Position numbers and translations under genes: made by a program. A stretch of DNA of 5,861 bases from JBBQER01 sp052148155 (GTDB taxonomy: Bacteria > Actinomycetota > Acidimicrobiia > IMCC26256 > PALSA-610): assembly GCA_052148155.1 (NCBI GenBank), contig JBKQIY010000236.1:1-5861 (forward strand), written 5' to 3'. The notes under the pieces were generated by a model. The model ran no database searches. It had not been told where the DNA came from and worked only from the letters and a program-made list of their open reading frames with translations. Of this stretch, positions 1-5,851 are shown piece after piece (within the stretch, counting starts at the first letter, position 1; every line of letters begins with the position of its first letter).

Positions 1-245
1 CCTGAACGAACCGCGCCGTTCGTACTCAACGAACCGTCACACCAGGGCGCAGCCATGCCCATCACCGCCGCACCACACGATCCGCGCTCACCAACGCACC
101 AAAATGCGGCGCGCACAACGGCCCGCACCCCCACCGACACGTCACAAACACCCGCCAAACACGCCACCGCACCCCTAACACAGCCACCCCAGCCGAAAAT
201 CGGTGCTTCCAGGCTAAGTCTCGATCGCCATCGACGTTGGTGACG
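1..245. other. T-poor, C/A-rich stretch with no supportable gene
   Basis: By my count, bases 61-180 contain only 6 T and 19 G out of 120, so the plus strand is nearly all C and A. A plus frame is open from base 1 to a TGA at 241-243 and would encode a Pro/Thr/Ala/His-rich tail, possibly the end of a gene entering from the left. However, stop codons need T, so open frames are expected here by composition alone and the openness proves nothing. No ribosome binding site precedes the ATG at 55. A 6-bp inverted repeat, ACGAAC/GTTCGT, lies at 6-23, and a 10-bp palindrome, GTGACGTCAC, at 240-249. I recognise no domain. It could be the 3' tail of a partial gene or non-coding spacer. Confidence 0.4.
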
Positions 246-806
246 TCACGGTGACCTAGTTCGATCGTCGACGTCGTCGACTGTCTGGCGTAGACCGCGC
301 CGAAGATCCCGGCGGGAAGAGATGGCCGAGTTTTCGAAACACCTTGCGCAGGTGGTACTCGACCGTGGTCCGACTCAGGAACAGCTGCGCCGCGATCTCA
401 GGGTTCGTCGCGCCGGCCGCGGCTAACTCCGCCACGTGTGCCTCCTGTGGTGTCAGCGCGGATGTGCGCTCGATGGTTCGCCTTCGGGCGTGCTCACCAG
501 TGGCGGCAAGCTCACGACGAGCGCGACGCAAGAACCCCGCGGCCCCCATTGTCGAAAACAGCTCACAGGCGGCGCGGAGGTGGTCTTGAGCATCGACGCG
601 TCGGTTGGCCCGCCGCAGCCATTCCCCGTAGAGGAGATGCGTGTGCGCGAGGTCGGTCACGACGATCGCGGGCGAGCTGGTCTATTGACTCTTGGTACAG
701 CACGTCGGCGGTGTTGTCGCCGGCCAGCAACGCTCGGCATCTCGCGAGCAGACCGAGCGCCCAGGGTGTCCCGCTCGACTGGGCGCGCTCGGACACTGCC
801 CCGGAC
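246..806 (-). pseudogene. C-terminal remnant of a LAL-type LuxR transcriptional activator, frameshifted
   Basis: Three successive minus-strand frames together give one recognisable protein end. The first piece (about 806-665) contains SGTPWALGLLARCRALLAG and LYQESIDQLAR. The second (about 660-325) contains LLYGEWLRRANRRVDAQDHL, the hinge RRELAATGE and a GerE/LuxR helix-turn-helix (LTPQEAHVAELAAAG, TNPEIAAQLFLS, TVEYHLRKVFRKLG). In the family, LAL activators carry an N-terminal ATPase, a long TPR-like middle and this HTH at the C-terminus. Here the ATPase and most of the middle are absent. The first frame break lies near 660-672. The second is one extra base at 324/325: without it the helix ends in the expected form LGISSRRDLRR and the frame runs to a TGA at 246-248. 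A GTG at 660-658 could start a 134-residue HTH fragment, but I see no ribosome binding site before it. Sequencing error could explain the single-base breaks but not the missing N-terminal part. Confidence 0.8.
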
Positions 807-847
807 GCGACTCGGCCCAACGCCCGTAGGGCAGTGGGCCGAGTCGC
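807..847 (-). terminator. Strong hairpin, probable terminator of the secreted-protein gene
   Basis: GCGACTCGGCCCA at 807-819 is the perfect reverse complement of TGGGCCGAGTCGC at 835-847, a 13-bp stem. After a 2x2 mismatch the stem continues with GCCC (822-825) pairing GGGC (829-832) around a GTA loop. It starts 15 bases beyond the TAA of the secreted-protein gene when read on the minus strand, a typical terminator position. No T-run follows on either strand, so it is not a classic intrinsic terminator. U-less hairpins are known in high-GC actinobacteria. It also marks where the recognisable LuxR remnant begins, so it may instead be a junction scar or an inverted repeat of unknown role. Confidence 0.5.
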
Positions 848-862
848 ACCTGGAAGGGTGGC

Positions 863-2860
863 TTAGGGAACAACCAGGTCGAAGCCGACCCAGGCGGTCG
901 GGGCACCACCAGTGCTGCTCGCCTCGCCGTCGGCGATCACGCTCACGTAGTAGCTGTTGCCGCTGCTGAAGGAGTATCCGGAGCCGAGCGCTGCGGTGCA
1001 GGCGGCCAGGTTCACCGAGAAGCCGACCGGCGCCGGGTTGCCGGAGCCGGCAGGGTCGAAGTCGCTGGTGGCCGAGTCCGTCACCTCGCCGCCAAGCGAA
1101 CTCGACGTCGCCGTGCCGCTCGTCACGTTCGAGATCGAGCTGGACGGGCAGATCCCGCCCGAGCCGCCGGGTGAGCTGCCGTTGATGGCTTGCGAGATCT
1201 CCACCGAATAGTGGAGGCCCGTCTGGTCCATGATGCCGGTCGTGCTCGTCTCGCTCGGCAGGGCAAGGCGCTCGGGGCGGTAAATCGACAGGTTCAACGT
1301 GCCCGTGATACCCGGGTTAGTGCCCAAGCTGTCCGCCGTCATGACCGGCGTCGGCGAACCGGTCTGCGGCGCGTAGGTGGCGTTCGCCACGTAGGGGGTA
1401 GTCACGAAGTAGGGAGCCACCTGCAGCTCGGTCGAAGCGCTCGATCCCGACGTCTGCGTGGCGTTCACCGTCAAGATCTGCCCCGGCGTCACCGAACCGA
1501 TGATGTCGGTGCCGCTGACCGGGGAGATGCCCGCCCCGAGGGTGGCCGAGCAGGATGGACCCGAGACACCAACCGGACAGCCGCCCGGGTAAGGCTTCAA
1601 CAGGTAGGGCGGCGTGGAGGTGGACCAGAGTCCGCCATTGGCACCGGCCCAGCCGACCTGTGCGCCGGAGCACCAGACGAGGGTTCCGCAGTCGACCGTA
1701 GCGGTGACGTCGGTCCCGGACGGGTCGGAGGGGAAGAGGGAGCTTTGCGGGACGACCGCGGTCACGCCGAAGCTCTGCGTAGGCAGGCCCTCGAGCCAGG
1801 TGTCGATGCCGCTGGTCGTGAGCGAGTTGTTCGCGTGCCAGTTGATGGCCTCGTTCGCCGGCGACTGCAGCTGCGCCCAGGTGGTGATGGAGGTCGCCGC
1901 TGACGATGCCGCAGAAGGGTCAACCGTGTTCAAGGTGCCGTTGCCGTTCACATCCAGGTTCAGAGCGTTCGGCACGCCCGAGCAGTCGAGGCCCTGACCC
2001 GGCTCCGAGCCCGGCTCGGACTGGCCGGGACCCTGAGCCGACTGCGCGGCGGAGGTCGAGGAGGTTGAGGAGCTTGTCGCGTCGACTGCCGGGTCCGTCG
2101 TAGAGGGGCATGCCTCGGAGTACGAGCCGCTGTTGGGGTCCGCTCCCGTCGAGGATGAGTCTTGGGCAGAAAGGCCACCTTCGCCGGAGAAGGAAATCCA
2201 CTGCGCCGAGACGGACGTGGCCAGGTCGTCGAAGTGGGCCTTGATGGGTCCGTTCTTCGCCGCGACATGGGCGTCCGGAATGCCGCGCTTCAAGAAGCCG
2301 TCGGTGCCGGCGCCGTACGGCTCGCCGGTCTTGTTCCTCGCCCGGACGATGTAGGTGCCGATGTACTTGGAGCTCACCTTGCTCGCGAGGAACCAGGCGG
2401 GAGTTCCCTTAGTGACGTTCTTCGCTCGGAGGGTCCCGATGGAGACCTTGGCCGCCTTCTTAATGGCGGAGAAGCCGAGGTAGTCGTCGGTCGGGCAGGT
2501 GCTCTTGTGGGTCTTGCAAGCGGGGTTGGCGATCTCGGGGCCCTTTGCGAGAACGACCGGCCCCATGTACGCACCCTTGGCGGAGATCACCTGGACCGTC
2601 GCGTTCGTCAGTGCGTTGCGGTCGGCTGAGGGAATCGAGATTCTGAACGCACCACCGGAGAGGGGCGCAGACGCCCAGGCCCGACCACCGAGGCTGAGCA
2701 CGAGGACCCGACTAGAGACGGTCACGCCGGCGAGCTTGCCGGAGATCGTCACCGCCCCCGTCGCCGCTCCCGCGCTGGGGGCCGTCGCGCCGACCGCAAC
2801 GAGCGGGGTGGACAGGCAGGCGAGTGCCAGTGTGGCGACAGCCATACGCTTACGGAACAC
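863..2860 (-). CDS. Secreted Ser/Gly/Thr-rich protein with a TSP3/EF-hand-like calcium loop
   Basis: The predicted protein has 665 residues from a GTG at 2860. AAAGGAGG lies five bases before this GTG. The frame stays open upstream to an ATG at 3076, but that would add 72 Arg-rich residues in front of an obvious signal peptide, so I reject it. Residues 1-33 are a Sec-type signal: FRKR, a hydrophobic core, then a small-residue stretch ending SAGAA. Residues 35-225 form a beta-rich-looking domain with C115 and C122. Residues 226-292 are a low-complexity linker with SEPGSEPGQG. Residues 294-314 hold GVPNALNLD followed by DVNGNGTLNTVD, fitting a DxNxNGxxNxxD calcium loop (D303, N305, N307, N311, D314). 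The rest has paired cysteines (391/397, 428/437, 571, 621) and a GSVTPGQILTVNA segment that looks Ig-like. The mature part has ten cysteines, consistent with disulfides outside the cytoplasm. There is no LPxTG, transmembrane anchor or catalytic motif. I recognise the general style of actinobacterial exported calcium-binding proteins but no named family; function unknown. Confidence 0.85.
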   Translation of the reverse strand: MFRKRMAVATLALACLSTPLVAVGATAPSAGAATGAVTISGKLAGVTVSSRVLVLSLGGRAWASAPLSGGAFRISIPSADRNALTNATVQVISAKGAYMGPVVLAKGPEIANPACKTHKSTCPTDDYLGFSAIKKAAKVSIGTLRAKNVTKGTPAWFLASKVSSKYIGTYIVRARNKTGEPYGAGTDGFLKRGIPDAHVAAKNGPIKAHFDDLATSVSAQWISFSGEGGLSAQDSSSTGADPNSGSYSEACPSTTDPAVDATSSSTSSTSAAQSAQGPGQSEPGSEPGQGLDCSGVPNALNLDVNGNGTLNTVDPSAASSAATSITTWAQLQSPANEAINWHANNSLTTSGIDTWLEGLPTQSFGVTAVVPQSSLFPSDPSGTDVTATVDCGTLVWCSGAQVGWAGANGGLWSTSTPPYLLKPYPGGCPVGVSGPSCSATLGAGISPVSGTDIIGSVTPGQILTVNATQTSGSSASTELQVAPYFVTTPYVANATYAPQTGSPTPVMTADSLGTNPGITGTLNLSIYRPERLALPSETSTTGIMDQTGLHYSVEISQAINGSSPGGSGGICPSSSISNVTSGTATSSSLGGEVTDSATSDFDPAGSGNPAPVGFSVNLAACTAALGSGYSFSSGNSYYVSVIADGEASSTGGAPTAWVGFDLVVP

Positions 2861-2873
2861 CTGATCCTCCTTT
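2861..2873 (-). promoter_or_regulatory. Strong ribosome binding site that fixes the GTG start of the secreted protein
   Basis: Read on the minus strand, AAAGGAGG (2873-2866) is followed by ATCAG and then GTG (2860-2858). The match to the anti-Shine-Dalgarno sequence is long and the five-base spacing equals that of the SnoaL-like gene in this window. The next in-frame ATG (residue 6) is 18 bases beyond AAAGGAGG and badly spaced. Confidence 0.85.
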
Positions 2874-3207
2874 GGATCGTGAGCAGAGGTTGGGGCGGGG
2901 CGCGGGGATGCGCTTGAGGCGACCGAGTCGCCGTAGCTGCGCAAGGCATCCCTTCTGCAATCGCGTGCGCCGCATCGGTGCCCGCCCCACGAACTCAACT
3001 CTTGGCTGCGGGTTGGGCGCTGCCGAAAGCAGTTACGGCGGACGCGGCGAGGTGCTTTAGCAACAACACAAATCACAGGTGGTCACCGACGGACTTGCAG
3101 GGTGCCACTTGAATATCGGTGCAGCGTGCCTCAATCGCTGCGAGCGGAACGATTTTTCGTCATTCAGCGCACAAATCCCCAGCGCTCATCCAGATCTGCC
3201 CGTCAGG
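2874..3207. other. Upstream region of the secreted-protein gene, no gene seen
   Basis: This stretch separates the ribosome binding site of the minus-strand secreted-protein gene from the first recognisable codons of the plus-strand regulator remnant. Read on the minus strand I find no pair of -35 and -10 hexamers at proper spacing, so the promoter of the secreted-protein gene, presumably here, is not located. Open frames across it are Arg-rich on both strands and show no domain. The 5' part of the plus-strand regulator may once have extended into the right-hand end. Confidence 0.4.
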
Positions 3208-3891
3208 ATCTCGCGCGAGCTCGCGGACCTCGCGATCTGCGTCGAACGAGTGCACGGCCGTTGGCGCAGTGGCACCTGCTCGAACTCGCCGCGACGCTCG
3301 CGCAAGCGACGGGCCGGTTCGCGGAAGCGATCCGGGTCGGCGCCGACACGTTCGCGCTCATCAACGCCGGTCATCCGCTCGCTTTCGGTACCCACGCGGC
3401 GATCCTGGGCACGGTCGGCATACACATTGGCTTCGACGCTTCAGGCTCGAGCGAGCTCACGGCGCAGACTCCTTCACACCCGGCCCCCGGTTCCGGCGCG
3501 AGTAGCGGAGTGGTGAGTGTGTCCCCCACGCTCACCTTCCCACTCACTCCCTTGGATCACGACGATCGCGACGGCGCGTCTCGCGCCTACGAACAGGCCG
3601 GTCCCATCCGGTCGTGGAACCCGTCCGCCGCGCTGCGATCGTCGTGCTGGACGCACGGACTTGCGGTCGCGATCGCGCTCGAGCGGACCGACGATGTCGC
3701 AGACCTGGCCACCCTGTTCGAAAGTTCCCGGTCGCCACGTCGCCAACGGTGCCGGCGCAGGCATCCACGTCGGTGCCGTCGAGCTCCAGCTCGGTCGCGC
3801 GGCATCCGCGCTCGGGAATCTCGCCGGCATCTGCGACGACATCGGGGCATCCGGCTTCTCAGTGCCAGCATCAGGTCCGAGTAGCGAATAA
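3208..3891 (+). pseudogene. TPR-like middle part of a second LAL/LuxR-type regulator, truncated and frameshifted
   Basis: The plus strand reads ISRELADLAICVERVHG in one frame, then from about 3259 PLAQWHLLELAATLAQATG, GHPLAFGTHAAILGTVGIHI and GLAVAIALERTDDVADLATL in a second frame, then from 3724 GRHVANGAGAGIHVGAVELQL and ICDDIGASGF in the first frame again, ending at TAA 3889-3891. These segments resemble the helical repeat region between the ATPase and the HTH of large LuxR-type or AAA-type regulators. The first break lies at 3256-3260, where one base seems missing. The second is in the AAA run at 3721-3723, where removing one A restores LFEVPGRHVANGAG. Both the ATPase and the DNA-binding domain are absent. 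The GNLAGICDD segment also looks several residues shorter than I would expect, suggesting an in-frame deletion. It differs from the fragment at 246-806 in region and orientation. The regulator class is a family-resemblance call; an AAA-domain adenylate-cyclase-like protein is possible. Confidence 0.7.
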
Positions 3892-3931
3892 TTGCGTGAT
3901 CGACGGCCGCTCGCCTTCAGGAGCGCTGGAA

Positions 3932-4558
3932 TCATGAGACCGCGGTCCCGAGCAACGCCTCGGCGATCGCGACGACGCCGTCGAGCGAGACATCCGCATA
4001 GTGGCGCCCGAGCGAGCCCTGGGTGCGCAGCACGGCGATCCCGTGTGCGAGTGCCCATGCAGCCGCGGTCAGGGCACCATTGTCGCTGTCCGCGCGCCAC
4101 CCTGAATCCTGGCAGCGGGCGATGTGTCGGCGGAGTGCGTCGAACGCGACGTCGCCCGCGCCGGCGAACGCAGGATCGTCGACGCAGATCAGGGACGGAC
4201 GGAACATCACTTCGAAATGCGCGGGGAACGTCTCGGCGAATTGCACGTACGCCCGGCCCAACATCGCCAGCTCGTCGACTGGCGCCGAGTCGAGGGCAGA
4301 ACCCGCGGCGGAGAGATGCGCCGAGAACAGCTCGAAGCCCTCGGTGGCGATCGCAGTGAGGAGCCCGACCTTGCCGCCAAAGTGATGCGCGGGCGCGGCG
4401 TGCGAGACGCCGACCCGACGAGCCACCTCTCGCAAACTCAGATGGTCCGCGCCGACGTCGGCGAGAGTCGCGATCGCCGCGTCCATGAGCGCGCGACGGA
4501 GATCGCCGTCGAAGTGCGTTCCGACCGGGCGCGTCTTGCGAACCGCGCTTGACACCAT
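3932..4558 (-). CDS. TetR-family transcriptional repressor with WHG-type C-terminal domain
   Basis: A 208-residue protein from ATG 4558, the usual TetR length. Residues about 18-64 form the DNA-binding domain: DLRRALMDAAIATLADVGAD, then the helix-turn-helix LSLREVARRVGVSHAAPAHHF, followed by GGKVGLLTAIATEGFELF. Residues about 95-185 (LGRAYVQFAETFPAHFEVMF to AAAWALAHGIAVL) match the style of the WHG ligand-binding domain found in many actinobacterial TetR proteins. The ligand cannot be read from the sequence. GGGAGG (4566-4561) is only two bases from the ATG but five from the following GTG (4555), the same spacing as the other genes here, so the true start may be GTG 4555 (207 residues). The frame stays open upstream to 4807, but that part overlaps the divergent gene and has no domain. 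It is transcribed divergently from the SnoaL-like gene and probably represses both genes through the palindrome between them. The tail stops 40 bases from the convergent regulator remnant. Confidence 0.92.
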   Translation of the reverse strand: MVSSAVRKTRPVGTHFDGDLRRALMDAAIATLADVGADHLSLREVARRVGVSHAAPAHHFGGKVGLLTAIATEGFELFSAHLSAAGSALDSAPVDELAMLGRAYVQFAETFPAHFEVMFRPSLICVDDPAFAGAGDVAFDALRRHIARCQDSGWRADSDNGALTAAAWALAHGIAVLRTQGSLGRHYADVSLDGVVAIAEALLGTAVS

Positions 4559-4560
4559 CG

Positions 4561-4566
4561 CCTCCC
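4561..4566 (-). promoter_or_regulatory. Ribosome binding site of the TetR gene
   Basis: The minus strand reads GGGAGG, then CG, then ATG GTG. The distance favours the GTG (five bases) over the ATG (two bases), so this site leaves the start ambiguous by one codon. Confidence 0.7.
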
Positions 4567-4575
4567 GGGTGCAGT

Positions 4576-4588
4576 TTGACAGTGTCAA
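4576..4588. promoter_or_regulatory. Perfect palindrome, likely TetR operator shared by the divergent pair
   Basis: TTGACA-G-TGTCAA is an exact inverted repeat with 6-bp arms and a one-base centre. It sits in the 61-bp gap between the two start codons, 17 bases from the TetR ATG and 31 bases from the SnoaL-like ATG. TetR proteins usually bind such short palindromes beside their own gene. Each arm also reads TTGACA, the -35 consensus, on its own strand. However, no good -10 hexamer lies 16-18 bases further on, and a promoter placed that way would start inside the ribosome binding sites. Weak -10-like hexamers overlap the palindrome (CAATCT 4586-4591 plus, CAAACT 4578-4573 minus), so binding would plausibly block RNA polymerase in both directions. 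The binding protein is inferred from position. Confidence 0.7.
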
Positions 4589-4608
4589 TCTAGCGCGGTT
4601 CGAAGGTC

Positions 4609-4614
4609 GGGAGG
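4609..4614 (+). promoter_or_regulatory. Ribosome binding site of the SnoaL-like gene
   Basis: GGGAGG is followed by CACCG and ATG 4620. This decides the start against the longer open frame reaching back to 4485, whose extra residues overlap the divergent TetR gene and the operator. Confidence 0.8.
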
Positions 4615-4619
4615 CACCG

Positions 4620-5072
4620 ATGATCACGAGAATTACACGAGGGCAGTACCTCAAGGGGCTGCATGCGCTCGAACGCGGGGACATCGACGCGCTGCTCACG
4701 CAGTTCCACGAACAATGCACGCTGACCTTCGTGGGCGACACGCCGCTCGGCGCGCAACTGTCGACCCGGCCCGAACTGCGCCGGTGGTTCGAACGATTCC
4801 TGCGCATGCTGCCGGAACCTCGGTTCGAGATTCAACGCCTTGTCGTCAGCGGCATGCCGTGGAAACTGCGACTGGCGTCACACGTCGTGATTCGCAGTCG
4901 CATCAACGGCGAGCCGTACGAGAATCAATTCGCGCACTTCCTTATATTGAAGTGGGGCAAGGTTGTCGACGACCTCGTGCTCGAAGACACCCAGATGTGG
5001 GCGCGCGCGTGCGAACGACTCGCCGCGGCCGGCGTCGCCGAGGCAACCGCCGCGCCGCTCGTCGACGCGTAG
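4620..5072 (+). CDS. SnoaL-like / NTF2-fold protein
   Basis: A 150-residue protein of normal length for small NTF2-fold proteins. The order fits the fold: N-terminal helices (QYLKGLHALERGDIDALLTQ), the strand FHEQCTLTFVGDTPLG, a helix PELRRWFERFLRML, then the curved sheet (RFEIQRLVVSGMPWKLRLAS, HVVIRSRINGEPYENQFAHF, LILKWGKVVDDLVLEDTQMW) and an Ala-rich tail. SnoaL-like and ketosteroid-isomerase-like members bind small hydrophobic molecules in the cone-shaped pocket and act as isomerases, cyclases, hydratases or plain binding proteins. Polar residues that could face the pocket include H30, H106 and D124, but I cannot assign a catalytic set. There is no signal peptide, so it is cytoplasmic. 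The divergent TetR gene and shared palindrome suggest it is induced by a small molecule, possibly its own substrate. No partner enzyme is next to it. Specific reaction unknown. Confidence 0.88.
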   Translation: MITRITRGQYLKGLHALERGDIDALLTQFHEQCTLTFVGDTPLGAQLSTRPELRRWFERFLRMLPEPRFEIQRLVVSGMPWKLRLASHVVIRSRINGEPYENQFAHFLILKWGKVVDDLVLEDTQMWARACERLAAAGVAEATAAPLVDA

Positions 5073-5118
5073 GCACGAGCATCTTGCAGAACCAGACGAT
5101 GCTGTCGGCACTCCACGA

Positions 5119-5136
5119 GCGGAGCCAACCCTCCGC
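5119..5136 (+). terminator. Weak hairpin downstream of the SnoaL-like gene
   Basis: GCGGAG (5119-5124) pairs with CTCCGC (5131-5136) around CCAACC, starting 46 bases after the stop codon. The stem is only 6 bp and no T-run follows. It could end the transcript but may be chance in GC-rich DNA. Confidence 0.25.
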
Positions 5137-5306
5137 CCGCGGCTTCGATGTCCTCCGACCGGTGAACAACCGCGCGTTTGGTCGCTTGTGTGTTGTCGTG
5201 TCGACGTGAAGGTTCCATCGGCGCGCGAACAAGATCGCCGGCGGTTCTGAAGCGTCCGAGGTTTCGTGGTGGCTCGGGTTTCGGTGATCGGCATCACTTT
5301 GAAGGC

Positions 5307-5504
5307 GTGACTGAGCTCCCTGATCTTCTGGACCATCTTCACGACGACGCGATGCCGTCCGCGGCAGTGGTCGTGCGCGGTGGACGGGATACCAAGGCGA
5401 AGTTCGTCGCGAGTTTGCCGAACGGTTCCGCTGAGCGTTCATGTTTCGGATGGGAAGTCGAGACGTCTGTCGCGCTCGCGCGCAGGGTCGACTCCACCGT
5501 CTGA
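5307..5504 (+). pseudogene. Possible small hypothetical protein or N-terminal remnant
   Basis: From GTG 5307 the plus strand encodes 65 residues to TGA 5502-5504. The first part, TELPDLLDHLHDDAMPSAAV followed by VVRGGRDTKAKFV, looks like genuine protein: acidic, with balanced hydrophobic residues and a VVVRGG turn. It resembles the beginning of an unnamed actinobacterial protein I half-recognise, whose usual length is greater. The second half (about residue 36 on) loses that character, and I find no good continuation in the other frames, suggesting a truncated gene. The start is weak: GAAGG ends one base before the GTG. It could be a real short gene or a chance frame. Confidence 0.3.
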
Positions 5505-5810
5505 CAGCCGCGCGTCATGCAGCTGCCACGAGCCACGCTTCCCACCGGGCACGTGTAATTCGGGTATGTGTCGCCCCGCCGACGCGATCCCCAAGTACAC
5601 GCGCTCGTGCGGCGCGTTCGCGGCATCTGCCACGGTCGCCGGAACTCGCAGGATTGGTCAAGAGCGACCGTTTCAGCATTCGTCTAAGAATTTTGCTGCT
5701 GCGTGGTGTCGCATCGGTTGCGGCCAGTCGCACCGCATCGCAAGTTGACCTGCGACGACGCGACACGGCGAAGCGCCCTGCGATGTAGCGGGTCGCCCGC
5801 CGGGTAGCGA
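5505..5810. other. Intergenic stretch, no gene recognised
   Basis: Frames on both strands are Arg/Ala/Ser-rich, without domains or ribosome binding sites. A small hairpin, GCGGG-TCG-CCCGC, lies at 5788-5800 just left of the tRNA-like sequence. The gap at 5137-5306 is likewise without a recognisable gene. Confidence 0.4.
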
Positions 5811-5851
5811 CTGGGGTCAAGAGGTCGCGGGTTCGAATCCCGCCAGGAACT
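5811..5851 (+). tRNA. tRNA 3'-half-like sequence with canonical T-arm; relic or attachment site
   Basis: GCGGG (5827-5831), TTCGAAT (5832-5838) and CCCGC (5839-5843) form a perfect five-base-pair T-stem with a textbook seven-base T-loop, including the invariant GTTCGA..C. AGGTC before it fits a variable loop. CTGGGGT at 5811-5817 looks like a proline GGG anticodon loop, but the bases on either side do not pair as an anticodon stem. The expected 3' acceptor strand (CAGGAAC, 5844-5850) has no partner GTTCCTG in the preceding 90 bases, no D-arm is clear and no CCA is encoded. A functional tRNA is therefore unlikely unless I have misplaced an arm. Integrative elements commonly recreate exactly this part of a tRNA at their insertion site. 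Confidence 0.45.

Noticed and set aside
55..243. Plus-strand ATG frame of 62 residues, Pro/Thr-rich
   Set aside because: The region has almost no T, so stops are absent by composition. There is no ribosome binding site and no domain.
240..255. Overlapping palindromes GTGACGTCAC and GTCAC-G-GTGAC
   Set aside because: Short, next to the end of a dead gene and not upstream of any start; probably chance or part of the old coding sequence.
1190..1903. Long plus-strand open frame inside the secreted-protein gene
   Set aside because: It is antisense to a well-supported gene, Arg/Gly-rich and has no domain; typical shadow in GC-rich DNA.
2804..2860. Lipoprotein signal around ALAC (C15 of the secreted protein)
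   Set aside because: The residue at -3 is Ala, not Leu, and the hydrophobic core continues past the cysteine, so a Sec signal cleaved later fits better.
3474..4100. Minus-strand 208-residue open frame opposite the TPR-like remnant
   Set aside because: Arg-rich, no domain, overlaps the real TetR gene in another frame and is antisense to recognisable regulator sequence.
4576..4604. TTGACA as the -35 element of a plus-strand promoter
   Set aside because: The hexamer 17 bases further on is TTCGAA, not -10-like, and transcription would begin at the ribosome binding site.
4485..4619. N-terminal extension of the SnoaL-like protein
   Set aside because: It overlaps the divergent TetR start and the operator, has no ribosome binding site, and GGGAGG five bases before ATG 4620 fixes the start.
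4878..5442. Minus-strand open frames downstream of and across the SnoaL-like gene
   Set aside because: Arg/Ser-rich, no ribosome binding site and no recognisable motif; partly antisense to a real gene.
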